DNA from: Paenarthrobacter aurescens
GTDB taxonomy: Bacteria; Actinomycetota; Actinomycetes; Actinomycetales; Micrococcaceae
Reading direction: 5' to 3'
Length of the DNA stretch: 64,000 bases
Assembly: GCF_025421775.1 (NCBI RefSeq)
Contig: NZ_JAOEFX010000006.1
Coordinates: forward strand, 248,001 to 312,000
Both the position numbers and the translations under genes were made by a program. Positions 8,147 to 16,668 of the stretch are shown here, in pieces (position 1 is the first letter of the stretch; every line of letters starts with the position of its first letter). The notes beneath the pieces were generated by a model that was given only the letters and a program-made list of their open reading frames with translations, did not search any database and had not been told where the DNA came from.

Positions 8147-8788
8147 ATGATCCAGATGACCCCCACTGCACAGTCGCAGCCAGAAGTGGCCTACCAGTGG
8201 ATGAAAAGCTACATCGCAGCCCTGCCCCGTGAGGAAGAAACTTTCCTGAACGAGGGAGTCCTGGCCAAGACCACAGGTACCTCACGAACCCCCGTGCGCG
8301 AGGCACTGCTGCGCCTTGAAGCTGAAGGATTCGTCAAACGGATCCCGCACAAAGGCGCCTACGTGCCACCCATCTCGGATCCCGACGTCCGTGCCATCCT
8401 GCAGGCCAGGTCCGTGGTGGAGAAGTGGGCTGTTTCGGCAGTGGAAACCATGCTCGAAGCGCAGATTGATGCCTTCCAGGGAATCATCGAACAACAGCAG
8501 GAAGCCAAGGAAGATCCAGCCCGGTTCATCGAACTCGACACCGAATTCCACACCTTGATGGTTCGTGCCGGGGGCAACCCTGTCCTCGCCGACTTCTACG
8601 CGTCGCTACGGCAAAAACAACTCAGGATCGGCGTCAAAGCAGTAACCCGAGGCGCAGACCGCGCCGGAGACGTCCTCCGGGAACACCAACTGATCGTTGA
8701 CGCCCTCCGCAGCCGAAGCCTCGAAGCAGCACACCAAGCCATCGATGCACACTTGGAGTCCACCCGCTTGGCGGTCATCGGGTACTAG
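8147..8788 (+). CDS. GntR-family transcriptional regulator (FadR/FCD subfamily)
   Basis: This 213-aa protein has an N-terminal winged helix (FLNEGVLAKTTGTSRTPVREALLRLEAEGFVKRIPHKGAYV, about residues 32-72) and a C-terminal all-helical FCD ligand domain with the metal/acid-binding pattern LDTEFHTLMVRAGGN and a late REHQLIVDAL. FCD regulators usually sense organic acids and repress adjacent catabolic genes. ATG 8147 was chosen for its GAGAAAGG ribosome site. It diverges from the transporter gene and shares a palindromic operator region with it, so it is the likely controller of the monooxygenase operon. Confidence 0.92.
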   Translation: MIQMTPTAQSQPEVAYQWMKSYIAALPREEETFLNEGVLAKTTGTSRTPVREALLRLEAEGFVKRIPHKGAYVPPISDPDVRAILQARSVVEKWAVSAVETMLEAQIDAFQGIIEQQQEAKEDPARFIELDTEFHTLMVRAGGNPVLADFYASLRQKQLRIGVKAVTRGADRAGDVLREHQLIVDALRSRSLEAAHQAIDAHLESTRLAVIGY

Positions 8789-8794
8789 GCTCCG

Positions 8795-9088
8795 CTAGTC
8801 CTCGCTATGCAGCTCCCGCTGCCGTGCGCTGAGCAGCTCAAACTCAGGCCGGGCAGCCACGAACCGTTCAACGGCGTCGAGCACTTGCTGGAGGTGGGCA
8901 TGATCCGGGGACACTACGGCCGCGCCAACCAAGGCCCGCCGATGCTGGTCCTGCAGCCCGGTCTCAGCAGCTGAAACATCGAAGCGCCGCTTGAGTTCGG
9001 CCACGAGCGGCCGCATCAGCGAGCGTTTCTCCTTGAGGCTATGTACATCGCCCAACAGGACGTCGAATTCAATCCAGCCGATCCACAT
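8795..9088 (-). CDS. DUF503 family protein (YlxP-like)
   Basis: This 97-aa protein begins MWIGWIEFDVLLGDVHSLKEKRS and continues RRFDVSAAETG..HRRALVGAAVV, which is the DUF503 consensus. Members have a ferredoxin-like fold and are often near ribosome-maturation genes; function is unproven. The gene stands alone, convergent with the GntR gene with a six-base gap. Confidence 0.85.
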   Translation of the reverse strand: MWIGWIEFDVLLGDVHSLKEKRSLMRPLVAELKRRFDVSAAETGLQDQHRRALVGAAVVSPDHAHLQQVLDAVERFVAARPEFELLSARQRELHSED

Positions 9089-9130
9089 GGTTCATTATCG
9101 CCGCAGGTCAGTGGGATGGAACTGTGAGGA

Positions 9131-9154
9131 CTTGATGGAATCTTGAGGAAATGC
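9131..9154 (+). promoter_or_regulatory. 11-bp direct repeat upstream of the polysaccharide operon
   Basis: CTTGATGGAAT (9131) and CTTGAGGAAAT (9142) are direct repeats exactly 11 bp apart, about 100 bp before the BcsB-like gene. The 16-mer AATCTTGAGGAAATGC (9139-9154) recurs with one change at 14904-14919 before the diguanylate cyclase gene; in both cases TTGAGTT follows 10-11 bp later. The 11-bp period is typical of OmpR/PhoB-type response regulators. Confidence 0.55.
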
Positions 9155-9249
9155 AGTAACGCACCTTGAGTTGGGGTTGGCAGTGTCTATGAGGTTGGCC
9201 TTATATGGCTGACGGACTCATTCGCTGCTAGTTACTCAGGACTGACATC

Positions 9250-11241
9250 GTGACCCAAACCCCTGCCAGACCACGCCCGCGCCTCCACGCCAGACCACGC
9301 ACGGTCCGGATCCTGCTCGTAGGCGCCGCAACCCTGGCGCTTGCGACCGCCACGGTTCCGGGTGCCACCGCCGCACCCGCGCAAGGATCTGCCCTGCAGA
9401 CCTCATCAAGCGTCTCGGCCCTCGCGGGCCAAGCTGAGCAGACATTGGTGGTGCCCGTGACAGCGGGCTTGGAACCCACCCGGGTGAAGGGGGCCATCGC
9501 AGTGTCGGGGAAGCCTGAAGGCACGGTCCGGGCAACGGTCAATGGCCGGGTAGTCCTCGAGGCCAGCGCGGCCGCCAGCATCCCCCTTGACGCCGCAGTA
9601 ACAGGCGCGGACGTTGTTGGCCAGCAACTGACGGTAGGGCTGCAATTCGTCCCCGCAACGCAAACCATGTGCGTCGTCTCCACTGCCACAGCCACCCTCA
9701 ACAACCTGGTGGTGGACTTCAGTGGAACGGCAAAGGCTCCCAGCACGGTTGGCGAGTTCTTCCCGGTGTCCGTGCCCGCCGTCGTGCTTCCTGTGCCGGC
9801 TGATCCCGGCGCGGATGTTTCCGCTGCCGTCATGACTGCTTCCGCTGCCATGTCCCAGCGCTACCCGGACGCCAGCATCAGCATTGTGGCGGAAGCTGAC
9901 TTGGCGGCGCGGGCCGCGACCCTGCCGTCGGGCAGCCGTGTTCTCAGTGTCGTAGCCGACCAGGGCGAGATCAGCACCACGCTCGGCACTGCCGCCGGGC
10001 TGCCGCAGCTTATCCTCAGCGGCCACGATGACCAGCTCCGCACCGCTGCCCGGGCACTGGCCAGCGACAAGACGGCGCTCGCCGTGACGTCATCCGTCAC
10101 AGGGCTGACGTCCGCCCTGCCTGCCGCTCCCGGACTGACGCAGAGCCTCAAAGACCTCGGAAGCAGCACCCTCAAGCTGTCCGGCTACGGCACCCCGGAA
10201 TCCTACGTGGGAGTCACCCAGTCACAGTTCGGCGGCCCGGTTTCATCGGTAAAGGTTCAGCTCAAGGGCACGCACACGGCCGTTCCCGACAACGCCCAGG
10301 CGCAGATCTCGGTCTTCTGGAACGACTACCTTCTCAGTTCAAAGAACCTCGACGGCGGTGACGCCTTCACGGTGGACGCCGACGTTCCAGCCGGCCAGCT
10401 TCAGGCGAAGAACGGCCTGCGGATCCGCTTGGCCGCCCTCCCTGCGGGCGGCGATTGCACGGGACCGGCGGGCATCATGCCCATGGAAGTAACCCTGGAC
10501 ACCGCGGGAAGCACCCTTACCGCCGTCCGCGGCGGTTCCACAAAGCCCGGCTTCGCACGGTTTCCCCAAGCCCTTGGCCAGAGCGTTCCCGTGGCCTTCG
10601 CCGACGGCAACGCACAAGCCAACACCGTCAACGCAGCCACCTTGGTAGCAGCCCTGCAGCGTGACAGTGCCTCCTTGCTGGACGCCCGCGTGGTGGGCAT
10701 CGACACCTTGGCTGGCTCCAGCGAGTCCGGACTGGTGGTGGGCGCCACCGCGGACGTCGCCAACAAGCTCTCGGCACCGCTGCGGTTGGCGGAGTTCCGC
10801 ACCATCGCACCTGCCGACGTCGAATACGGCGTGGGCACCACCGCGCCGTTCGGGGTGTTGGAGGCCTTTGAACAGGGCGGCCGCGATCTTTTGCTCCTCG
10901 GTGCTTGGGCGCCGGAAGGCGAGACTGCAGCGGTGTCCACGCTTCAAGCGTCGCTGGCCTCCCACGTCAGTGGTGTTGAAGGCGGCTGGGCTTCACTTTC
11001 CCGGAACCTCCTGGTCACGCAACCCTCCGGCACGCCCGTCCTGCTGGAAAGCAACGTGGTGGTTCCGCAGAAGGCTGTCACAGACGACTACCGGCCCTAC
11101 GCCTGGTGGATCGGAGGGGCAGTGGTTGTGCTGGGGCTGGCCTACGTACTTCGTAGCTTGTTGATGCGGCGTCGTGCCAAGGAAGCGCAGGCTTACGTGG
11201 ACGCTGAACAGGCGGCCACCCCATCGGATCATGGCAACTAG
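9250..11241 (+). CDS. BcsB-like secreted, membrane-anchored subunit of a polysaccharide synthase
   Basis: This 663-aa protein has a Sec signal segment (about residues 20-42, ending ATAAPA), a long beta-rich extracytoplasmic region with alternating jelly-roll/flavodoxin-like blocks, one C-terminal membrane span near residues 620-640 (WWIGGAVVVLGLAYVL), and a short basic tail. That is the topology of BcsB, the cellulose synthase partner that guides the nascent polymer. Blocks such as QISVFWNDYLL (N-terminal to a carbohydrate-binding-like domain) and VVGATADVANKLSAP support the family. It starts with GTG. The next gene begins inside its last 11 bases, so it is translated with the glycosyltransferases. 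Identity as a cellulose component is not claimed. Confidence 0.75.
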   Translation: MTQTPARPRPRLHARPRTVRILLVGAATLALATATVPGATAAPAQGSALQTSSSVSALAGQAEQTLVVPVTAGLEPTRVKGAIAVSGKPEGTVRATVNGRVVLEASAAASIPLDAAVTGADVVGQQLTVGLQFVPATQTMCVVSTATATLNNLVVDFSGTAKAPSTVGEFFPVSVPAVVLPVPADPGADVSAAVMTASAAMSQRYPDASISIVAEADLAARAATLPSGSRVLSVVADQGEISTTLGTAAGLPQLILSGHDDQLRTAARALASDKTALAVTSSVTGLTSALPAAPGLTQSLKDLGSSTLKLSGYGTPESYVGVTQSQFGGPVSSVKVQLKGTHTAVPDNAQAQISVFWNDYLLSSKNLDGGDAFTVDADVPAGQLQAKNGLRIRLAALPAGGDCTGPAGIMPMEVTLDTAGSTLTAVRGGSTKPGFARFPQALGQSVPVAFADGNAQANTVNAATLVAALQRDSASLLDARVVGIDTLAGSSESGLVVGATADVANKLSAPLRLAEFRTIAPADVEYGVGTTAPFGVLEAFEQGGRDLLLLGAWAPEGETAAVSTLQASLASHVSGVEGGWASLSRNLLVTQPSGTPVLLESNVVVPQKAVTDDYRPYAWWIGGAVVVLGLAYVLRSLLMRRRAKEAQAYVDAEQAATPSDHGN

Positions 11242-12925
11242 CGTCGCCACACGGCGCCGGGCTGCCCACCGGCGGCCGGCGCTGCGGTCCCTGACACTGC
11301 TGGTCACGAGGGGCTGGGCCCGGCTGGGTGCGCCAGTGGTTGGCCGCAAAGTTCCCGGCACCAGGATCATCGCGGTGGTTTCACTGGTGGTGGGTTACGT
11401 CGCCTGCCTCTACACGATCGGCCACGGCACCAACCTGGACTACTCCGACGCCCAAAGCCACCTGACCATCGCCAGGCGCATCTTCGACAGCAAGGCGCCC
11501 GGCTTTGAACAGCTGGGCACCGTCTGGCTTCCCATGCCGCACCTGCTCCTGGCCCCTTTCGTCCTGAACATGTGGATGTTCAGCACGGGCTGGGCCGCAG
11601 GAATCCTGGGTATCCTGGCGCTGTCAGCCACCGCGACCGGCCTGTACCTCATAGCAGCCCGCCTTGGTCTGGGCAGGGCAGGGCGTCTCGCCACCACCCT
11701 GGTGGTCCTGGCCAACCCGGCGGTTCTGTACGTCTACACCACGGCCTTGACCGAGCCTGTGCTCATCATGTGCATCGTGGGCGGCATGGCGGGGTTGGCG
11801 CATTGGGCAACCAGCCGCCGTCGAATGAGCGCCGGTGAACTGGCTGTCTTCGCCGGTATTCCGTCGGCCGCGGCAGTGCTGTCACGGTACGAAGGCTGGG
11901 CGCTGGTCATGACCGGGACCCTCTTCGTGCTCATCGTTGCCAAGCGCCGCACCGGGGCGTGGCGGGAGGCCTTCATCATGGCCGGCGGCTACGTGATGAT
12001 CCCGGCCGCAGCAGTGCTCTGGTGGATCTCCTACAACTGGGCCATTTACGGCAATCCGCTGGAGTTCATGTTTGGGCAATACTCCGCTTACGCGCAGCAG
12101 AAGAACATCACCGACGGCGGACTGTTGCCTACCAAGGGCAACCTGGGACTGACGTTGACTACTTTCCATTGGTCGTTGCTGGAGACTTCCGGCGTGGTGG
12201 TCCTCGCCTTGGCGGCGTGCGGCGGCGTCGTGCTTGTCTTCAGGCGAGGCTTTGCCAACAGCACCCTGCTGGTGGCGGTGACCGGCAGCGCCTACGCTTT
12301 CGCGCTGCTGAGCCTGTTCCTGGGCCAGACGGCCATCAATAACGACCACTCGCTGCCGGCCACGTGGTGGAACAACCGCTTCGCGCTGACGGCCCTGCCG
12401 CTGGTGGCAATCCTGGTTGCCGTGTTCGTTCACGAGCTGGCCCGGCCCGCCCGCATCAGGCCCGTGCTGATCGGCGCCTTGCTGGCGGGACTCGTGGTGC
12501 AGAACGTGTGGTGGGCTGAGGACCCGGCAGGCCGGCTCGCCGTGTTGGCCGAAGGAAGAATGTCCGCTGAATCAACCACAAATTCCACGGCCGCCGCGCG
12601 CTGGCTCAACCAGCACTATGAATCCGGCGGAATCCTGATGGACGAGAGCGCCCGGGGCAACGCGGTGCTGCCAGTGTTGGGCATTCCGCTCAAGGAGATC
12701 TACAACAGGGCATCGGGCGACTACTTCGGGCCTGCTCTGGAAGACCCTGCAAAGTACGCCAAGTGGGTGTTCGTCAACGTGGAAGCGGGCACGGGTGCAC
12801 GGGATTCAGGCCCCACGGACCTGGTGTACCAGGCCATGGTCAAGGACCCCTCTTTCAACGTCCGCTATTCCGTCGCCTTCTCCACACCAACCCACCGGAT
12901 CTATGAAAGGTCCTCCGACTCATGA
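11231..12925 (+). CDS. Multi-pass GT-C-type membrane protein (GT39/ArnT-like)
   Basis: This 564-aa integral membrane protein has about eleven hydrophobic helices after a basic N-terminus. The first extracytoplasmic loop carries the acidic LDYSDAQSHLTIARRIFDS motif, matching the catalytic loop of GT-C transferases that use polyprenyl-phosphate sugars (PMT/ArnT relatives). A soluble C-terminal part (about residues 440-564) follows the last span. It could modify the growing polysaccharide or an attached protein. ATG 11231 was chosen because it overlaps the upstream stop by 11 bases; the 3' end overlaps the next gene (ATGA). Specific sugar donor is unknown. Confidence 0.75.
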   Translation: MATSVATRRRAAHRRPALRSLTLLVTRGWARLGAPVVGRKVPGTRIIAVVSLVVGYVACLYTIGHGTNLDYSDAQSHLTIARRIFDSKAPGFEQLGTVWLPMPHLLLAPFVLNMWMFSTGWAAGILGILALSATATGLYLIAARLGLGRAGRLATTLVVLANPAVLYVYTTALTEPVLIMCIVGGMAGLAHWATSRRRMSAGELAVFAGIPSAAAVLSRYEGWALVMTGTLFVLIVAKRRTGAWREAFIMAGGYVMIPAAAVLWWISYNWAIYGNPLEFMFGQYSAYAQQKNITDGGLLPTKGNLGLTLTTFHWSLLETSGVVVLALAACGGVVLVFRRGFANSTLLVAVTGSAYAFALLSLFLGQTAINNDHSLPATWWNNRFALTALPLVAILVAVFVHELARPARIRPVLIGALLAGLVVQNVWWAEDPAGRLAVLAEGRMSAESTTNSTAAARWLNQHYESGGILMDESARGNAVLPVLGIPLKEIYNRASGDYFGPALEDPAKYAKWVFVNVEAGTGARDSGPTDLVYQAMVKDPSFNVRYSVAFSTPTHRIYERSSDS

Positions 12926-14880
12926 CACCCACCCCAGACGTTGCGGACGCCACGCTTAACCGGCAGTCCATCGGCCAGACGCTCCTCGCAGCCGGAGTAG
13001 TAACCCAGGAACAGCTTCAGGGTGCCTTGGATCGTGCCGCGAGCGAAGGCGGGCTCCTTGGCCGGCACCTCATCCTGGAGGCCGGGCTGGACCGCCGCCG
13101 GATTTATGAAGTCCTGGCTGAGCACTGGGACGCCCCGCTGGTTGACCTGGTGGCCGAGCCCGTTGACGACCGGCTGATGGAGATGCTCGGCTACAGCGAG
13201 CTGGGGGAGCCGTTTTGGCTTCCGTGGCGGATGGACGGCGACGTCCTAACTGTCGCCACGGCGGTGGCCCCATCGGCTGCCATCGCCCATGAAGCGGCCT
13301 TGACGTTCGGGGCCAGCGACGTCGAATTCCGCACCACCACCGACTGGGACATCAACCAGTCCATCCAACGCTCCTTCCGCCGCCACCTCCTTTACGAATC
13401 GGCCGAACGCCTCGCTGAAGAACGGCCGGGTGAATCGGCGCGCACAGCCTTGACCCGGTGGCAGCGCTACCTTCCCGTGGTTCTTGTCGCTGGATTGGTG
13501 GCGGCATTCGTGCTGTCCCCGCTGACGGCGGTCATTGTGCTGTTGGCCGCCGCGAACGTCGTGTTCCTGGTGAGCATAGGCTTCAAAAGTCTTGCCAGTC
13601 TTCGACGTCCCTTCGACAGACTGCACAATGCCGCTGTGGTGCGGGCGAGGGACCGGGAGCGGGCCCTCCGCGGACTTCCTCCGGTGGCTGAGGATAGGGT
13701 TCCTGACTCCGAGCTGCCCGTTTACACCATCCTGGTACCGGTGTTCCGCGAGGCCAACATCATCGACAAACTGCTGACCAACCTGGGCCAGTTGGACTAC
13801 CCGCGGTCCAAGCTGGACGTCCTGGTCCTTCTCGAAGAGGACGACGCCGAGACCATCGCCGCCGCGAAAGCCTCAAGGCCGCCGGAATACGTGCGCATCC
13901 TCATCGTGCCGAAGGGCGATCCGCAGACGAAGCCCCGGGCGTGCAACTACGGACTGACGTTCGCCAGAGGCGAGTATGTGGTGATTTACGACGCCGAGGA
14001 CCGACCTGAGCCGGGTCAGCTCCGCGCGTCCATAGCTGCGTTCAAACAGGACGAATTCGAACGCCGGCACCTCAACCCGGACCGCAAGCCCCTCATCTGC
14101 GTCCAGGCCGCGCTCAACTATTTCAACGCAGACCAAAACGTCCTCACCCGGATGTTCACCATCGAGTACACCCACTGGTTCGACTCCATGCTCCCGGGCT
14201 TGGACAACTCCGGTATCCCGCTGCCGCTGGGCGGCACGTCGAACCACTTTGTCACGGCCCTGCTGAAGGAAGTTGGCGCATGGGACCCGTGGAATGTCAC
14301 CGAGGACGCCGACCTGGGACTTCGGGCCGCCGTGGACGGATACCGTGTGGGCGTCATCGATTCCACCACCTGGGAAGAAGCCTGCTCGCAGGTCCCGGCC
14401 TGGATCAAGCAGCGCACCCGCTGGATCAAGGGCTACATGGTGACCTCGGCCGTGAATACCCGGAACTCCCTGCGGTACATCAAGAGCACCGGGCTGGCCG
14501 GGACCGTCGGGTTCCTCGGCCTGATCCTGGGTACGCCCTTGGCCTTCCTGGCCTACCCGCTGGTGGTGGGGTTCACGGTGGTGACGTACATCGGCTACGA
14601 CATTGTTGGTTTGGTCTTACCGGAGTGGCTGCTCGTGGGAGGAGTGGTGTCGATGTTGTTCGGCAATGCCATGATGATTGTTGTCTCCGCTGCTGCCACA
14701 CTGCGCCGCCACGGTTGGCGGATCGCGATCTTCGCCCTTCTCAACCCTTTCTATTGGGTGCTTCACTCAGTGGCCGCCTGGCGGGCGGCGTGGCAGATGC
14801 TGACAAGCCCGCACAAATGGGAGAAGACACCTCACGGGCTGGAAGCCGAATATCACGACGACGGTCACTGGACTGCCTGA
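12922..14880 (+). CDS. Processive family-2 glycosyltransferase with N-terminal MshEN-like (GspE-N) domain
   Basis: This 652-aa protein has three parts. Residues 15-70 hold two tandem MshEN-type blocks (SIGQTLLAAGVVTQEQLQGAL and LLGRHLILEAGLDRRRIYEVL), followed by a GspE-N-like region to about 150. Two membrane spans lie at about 184-220. The GT2 core carries EDD (306-308), DAED (357-360), TED (460-462) and QRTRW (497-501), the D,D,D,QxxRW set of processive beta-glycosyltransferases such as BcsA. C-terminal spans complete a channel-like layout. MshEN domains are known c-di-GMP receptors, and E. coli NfrB joins one to a glycosyltransferase at the other end. The usual Arg of each RLGxxL block is replaced here (Ser, Leu), so binding must be tested. 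Confidence 0.85.
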   Translation: MTPTPDVADATLNRQSIGQTLLAAGVVTQEQLQGALDRAASEGGLLGRHLILEAGLDRRRIYEVLAEHWDAPLVDLVAEPVDDRLMEMLGYSELGEPFWLPWRMDGDVLTVATAVAPSAAIAHEAALTFGASDVEFRTTTDWDINQSIQRSFRRHLLYESAERLAEERPGESARTALTRWQRYLPVVLVAGLVAAFVLSPLTAVIVLLAAANVVFLVSIGFKSLASLRRPFDRLHNAAVVRARDRERALRGLPPVAEDRVPDSELPVYTILVPVFREANIIDKLLTNLGQLDYPRSKLDVLVLLEEDDAETIAAAKASRPPEYVRILIVPKGDPQTKPRACNYGLTFARGEYVVIYDAEDRPEPGQLRASIAAFKQDEFERRHLNPDRKPLICVQAALNYFNADQNVLTRMFTIEYTHWFDSMLPGLDNSGIPLPLGGTSNHFVTALLKEVGAWDPWNVTEDADLGLRAAVDGYRVGVIDSTTWEEACSQVPAWIKQRTRWIKGYMVTSAVNTRNSLRYIKSTGLAGTVGFLGLILGTPLAFLAYPLVVGFTVVTYIGYDIVGLVLPEWLLVGGVVSMLFGNAMMIVVSAAATLRRHGWRIAIFALLNPFYWVLHSVAAWRAAWQMLTSPHKWEKTPHGLEAEYHDDGHWTA

Positions 14881-14895
14881 GGGAGGGCACAGAAT

Positions 14896-14919
14896 CTTGA
14901 GCCAATCTTGAGCAAATGC
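14896..14919 (+). promoter_or_regulatory. 11-bp direct repeat upstream of the cyclase operon
   Basis: CTTGAGCCAAT (14896) and CTTGAGCAAAT (14907) are direct repeats 11 bp apart, in the 109-bp gap before the diguanylate cyclase gene. AATCTTGAGCAAATGC differs at one base from the copy at 9139-9154, and TTGAGTT again follows (14930-14936). This suggests joint control of both operons. Confidence 0.55.
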
Positions 14920-14989
14920 CGCATCGAGGTTGAGTTAGCCCCGCGACACTAAAACAAAGCCGAAGGCTGACCAGCTGAGGGGGTTGGAC

Positions 14990-16168
14990 ATGGTGCTCGA
15001 TGCATTTTCGGTAAGGGTTGCCCTGGGCGTGGTCACTGTGACCCTCTTGGTGCTGTTCTGCGCCTCCTTCCACCGCACGCGCTCGCCGTATGCAGGCTGG
15101 TGGAGCCTGGCCCTGCTGGAATTCATGGTGGGCAACGCTGCCTTTCTCCTCAACGGTTCCTCCCACCAGCAATGGGCCAACCCCCTGGGCAACGTCCTGG
15201 TGGTGGCTGGAGCATTCAGCGTTTGGGCCGGAGCCAAGACTCTTCGTGACCAGACTGCCGAACCGTGGAAACTGGCACTCGGTCCCGCCGTCACGGCTGT
15301 GGCATCCTTCCTGGAAAACCCCGGCAACAATGTATGGTCCGGCGGCTTCGTTTATCTGGCCATGATGACCGTCGGCATAACATTGGCTGCCTACGATCTG
15401 TGGTTTATCAAGGCATCCCACTCCCAAGTCCACAAAGCCCTGTCCATTGCCGCAGGCCTGCTGGCGGTCTACTATTTTGGCCGCTGGATGGTTTATGCAG
15501 TTGAAGGCCCGGCGAGCCACACGTTCAGCACTTACTTCGGGCCCGCACCGTCCGGGCTGATCTCCTTGGTGCTTCTGGTCACCGTGTCTTTCAGCATGAC
15601 GGCCCTTACCAGCGACCAGCTCATCAAAGGCCTTAAGGAACGGGCTGCCCGGGATCACCTGACGGGCCTCCTCAACCGCGGGACTTTCCTGGAATTGGCC
15701 TCTGCTGAACTCGACCGCCTGCATTCGACGGGGTCGGGCGCTGCCGTGGTCCTGGCCGACCTGGACCACTTCAAGGCCGTCAATGACGAATACGGCCACG
15801 GAGCCGGGGACGTGGCCTTGCAAGCATTCGCCGAAGCCTGCGCCGCCTCAGTCAGGTCCACGGATCTCATCGGCCGCTACGGTGGCGAGGAATTTGTTCT
15901 CTTCCTGCCTGGGGCCACCCAGGACCGGGCCGAGAGCATCGCGACTGAAATCAGCCGCCGGATGGCGGCCATGCGCGCGCCGGAGGGCGTCGCCTTCCCC
16001 ACCATCAGTTACGGAGTCACCTCCAGCATCCCTGCGGGTGCCGACTTGAACTTCATGATCGAAGTGGCGGACGCGGCCCTTTACAGCGCCAAAGCACAAG
16101 GACGAAACCGAATTGTCGGAGCGGACCGCCTCGAGGCGGCAACTATTGCGGATGAGGCAAGATCATGA
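14990..16168 (+). CDS. Membrane-bound diguanylate cyclase (GGDEF)
   Basis: This 392-aa protein has about six or seven N-terminal membrane helices forming a sensor of unrecognised type, then a GGDEF domain from about residue 210. Metal-site DLDHFKAVND and the catalytic GGEEF (residues 298-302) are intact, and RSTD at 289-292 is a correctly spaced RxxD product-inhibition site. It should therefore make c-di-GMP with feedback control. ATG 14990 is preferred to TTG 14984 because AGGGGG lies six bases upstream. It is the first gene of an operon with ATGA and GTGA overlaps. Its location right after the MshEN-glycosyltransferase suggests a local c-di-GMP source. Confidence 0.93.
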   Translation: MVLDAFSVRVALGVVTVTLLVLFCASFHRTRSPYAGWWSLALLEFMVGNAAFLLNGSSHQQWANPLGNVLVVAGAFSVWAGAKTLRDQTAEPWKLALGPAVTAVASFLENPGNNVWSGGFVYLAMMTVGITLAAYDLWFIKASHSQVHKALSIAAGLLAVYYFGRWMVYAVEGPASHTFSTYFGPAPSGLISLVLLVTVSFSMTALTSDQLIKGLKERAARDHLTGLLNRGTFLELASAELDRLHSTGSGAAVVLADLDHFKAVNDEYGHGAGDVALQAFAEACAASVRSTDLIGRYGGEEFVLFLPGATQDRAESIATEISRRMAAMRAPEGVAFPTISYGVTSSIPAGADLNFMIEVADAALYSAKAQGRNRIVGADRLEAATIADEARS

Positions 16169-16668
16169 CCATTAACGAACTCACCACCAGGATCCAGGTG
16201 CAGCACACCCAGGAACTTTCCGCCTTCCGGCAAAACATCACCAGTGCTCCCTACATGGCGGGAACGCCCACCTTGCTGAACGCGGACCGCCGTTCGGTCC
16301 GGATGGGGCCCGTCCAGTCAGTCGAGGACGCCAACGCCAACCTGACCATCGTCGCCGACGTCGAAGGCCTCGCCTGGTTCACGGCAGACAAGGGCCTCCT
16401 TGGCAGTTGCATCACGGTGTCCATCGCGGGCCATCGCAGGAACACCGGTACCCGGGTCCACCTCCCGCTGGCCGAATGCGACGCCTGGATTGAGGCGATC
16501 CTCGGGGGATCGTGGATCACCCACGTCTACCGGGCCGGGAACAGGGTTGAGCCGGACGGCAGGCTGGACATCGCCTCCTACAGGCTCTTCCTGGACGAGC
16601 GCCGAAACCCTGTCTCGAAGCCGCAGGCCGTTGCCGACTCAACCCTGCGCGGCCTGGAAGAATCGTGA
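16165..16668 (+). CDS. Unrecognised 167-aa protein in the c-di-GMP operon
   Basis: I do not recognise a family. The protein is soluble, with no signal peptide or membrane span. The N-terminal 50 residues are polar (TLLNADRRSVRMGPVQSVEDANAN); the middle is mixed beta-like (LTIVADVEGLAWF, LGSCITVSIAGHRRNTGTRVHLPLAECDAWIEAI), and the end is charged. The start overlaps the cyclase stop (ATGA) and its stop overlaps the GGDEF-EAL start (GTGA), so it is translationally locked between the enzyme that makes and the one that probably breaks c-di-GMP. An adaptor, or a cofactor of the pair, is plausible but unproven. Confidence 0.7.
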   Translation: MTINELTTRIQVQHTQELSAFRQNITSAPYMAGTPTLLNADRRSVRMGPVQSVEDANANLTIVADVEGLAWFTADKGLLGSCITVSIAGHRRNTGTRVHLPLAECDAWIEAILGGSWITHVYRAGNRVEPDGRLDIASYRLFLDERRNPVSKPQAVADSTLRGLEES

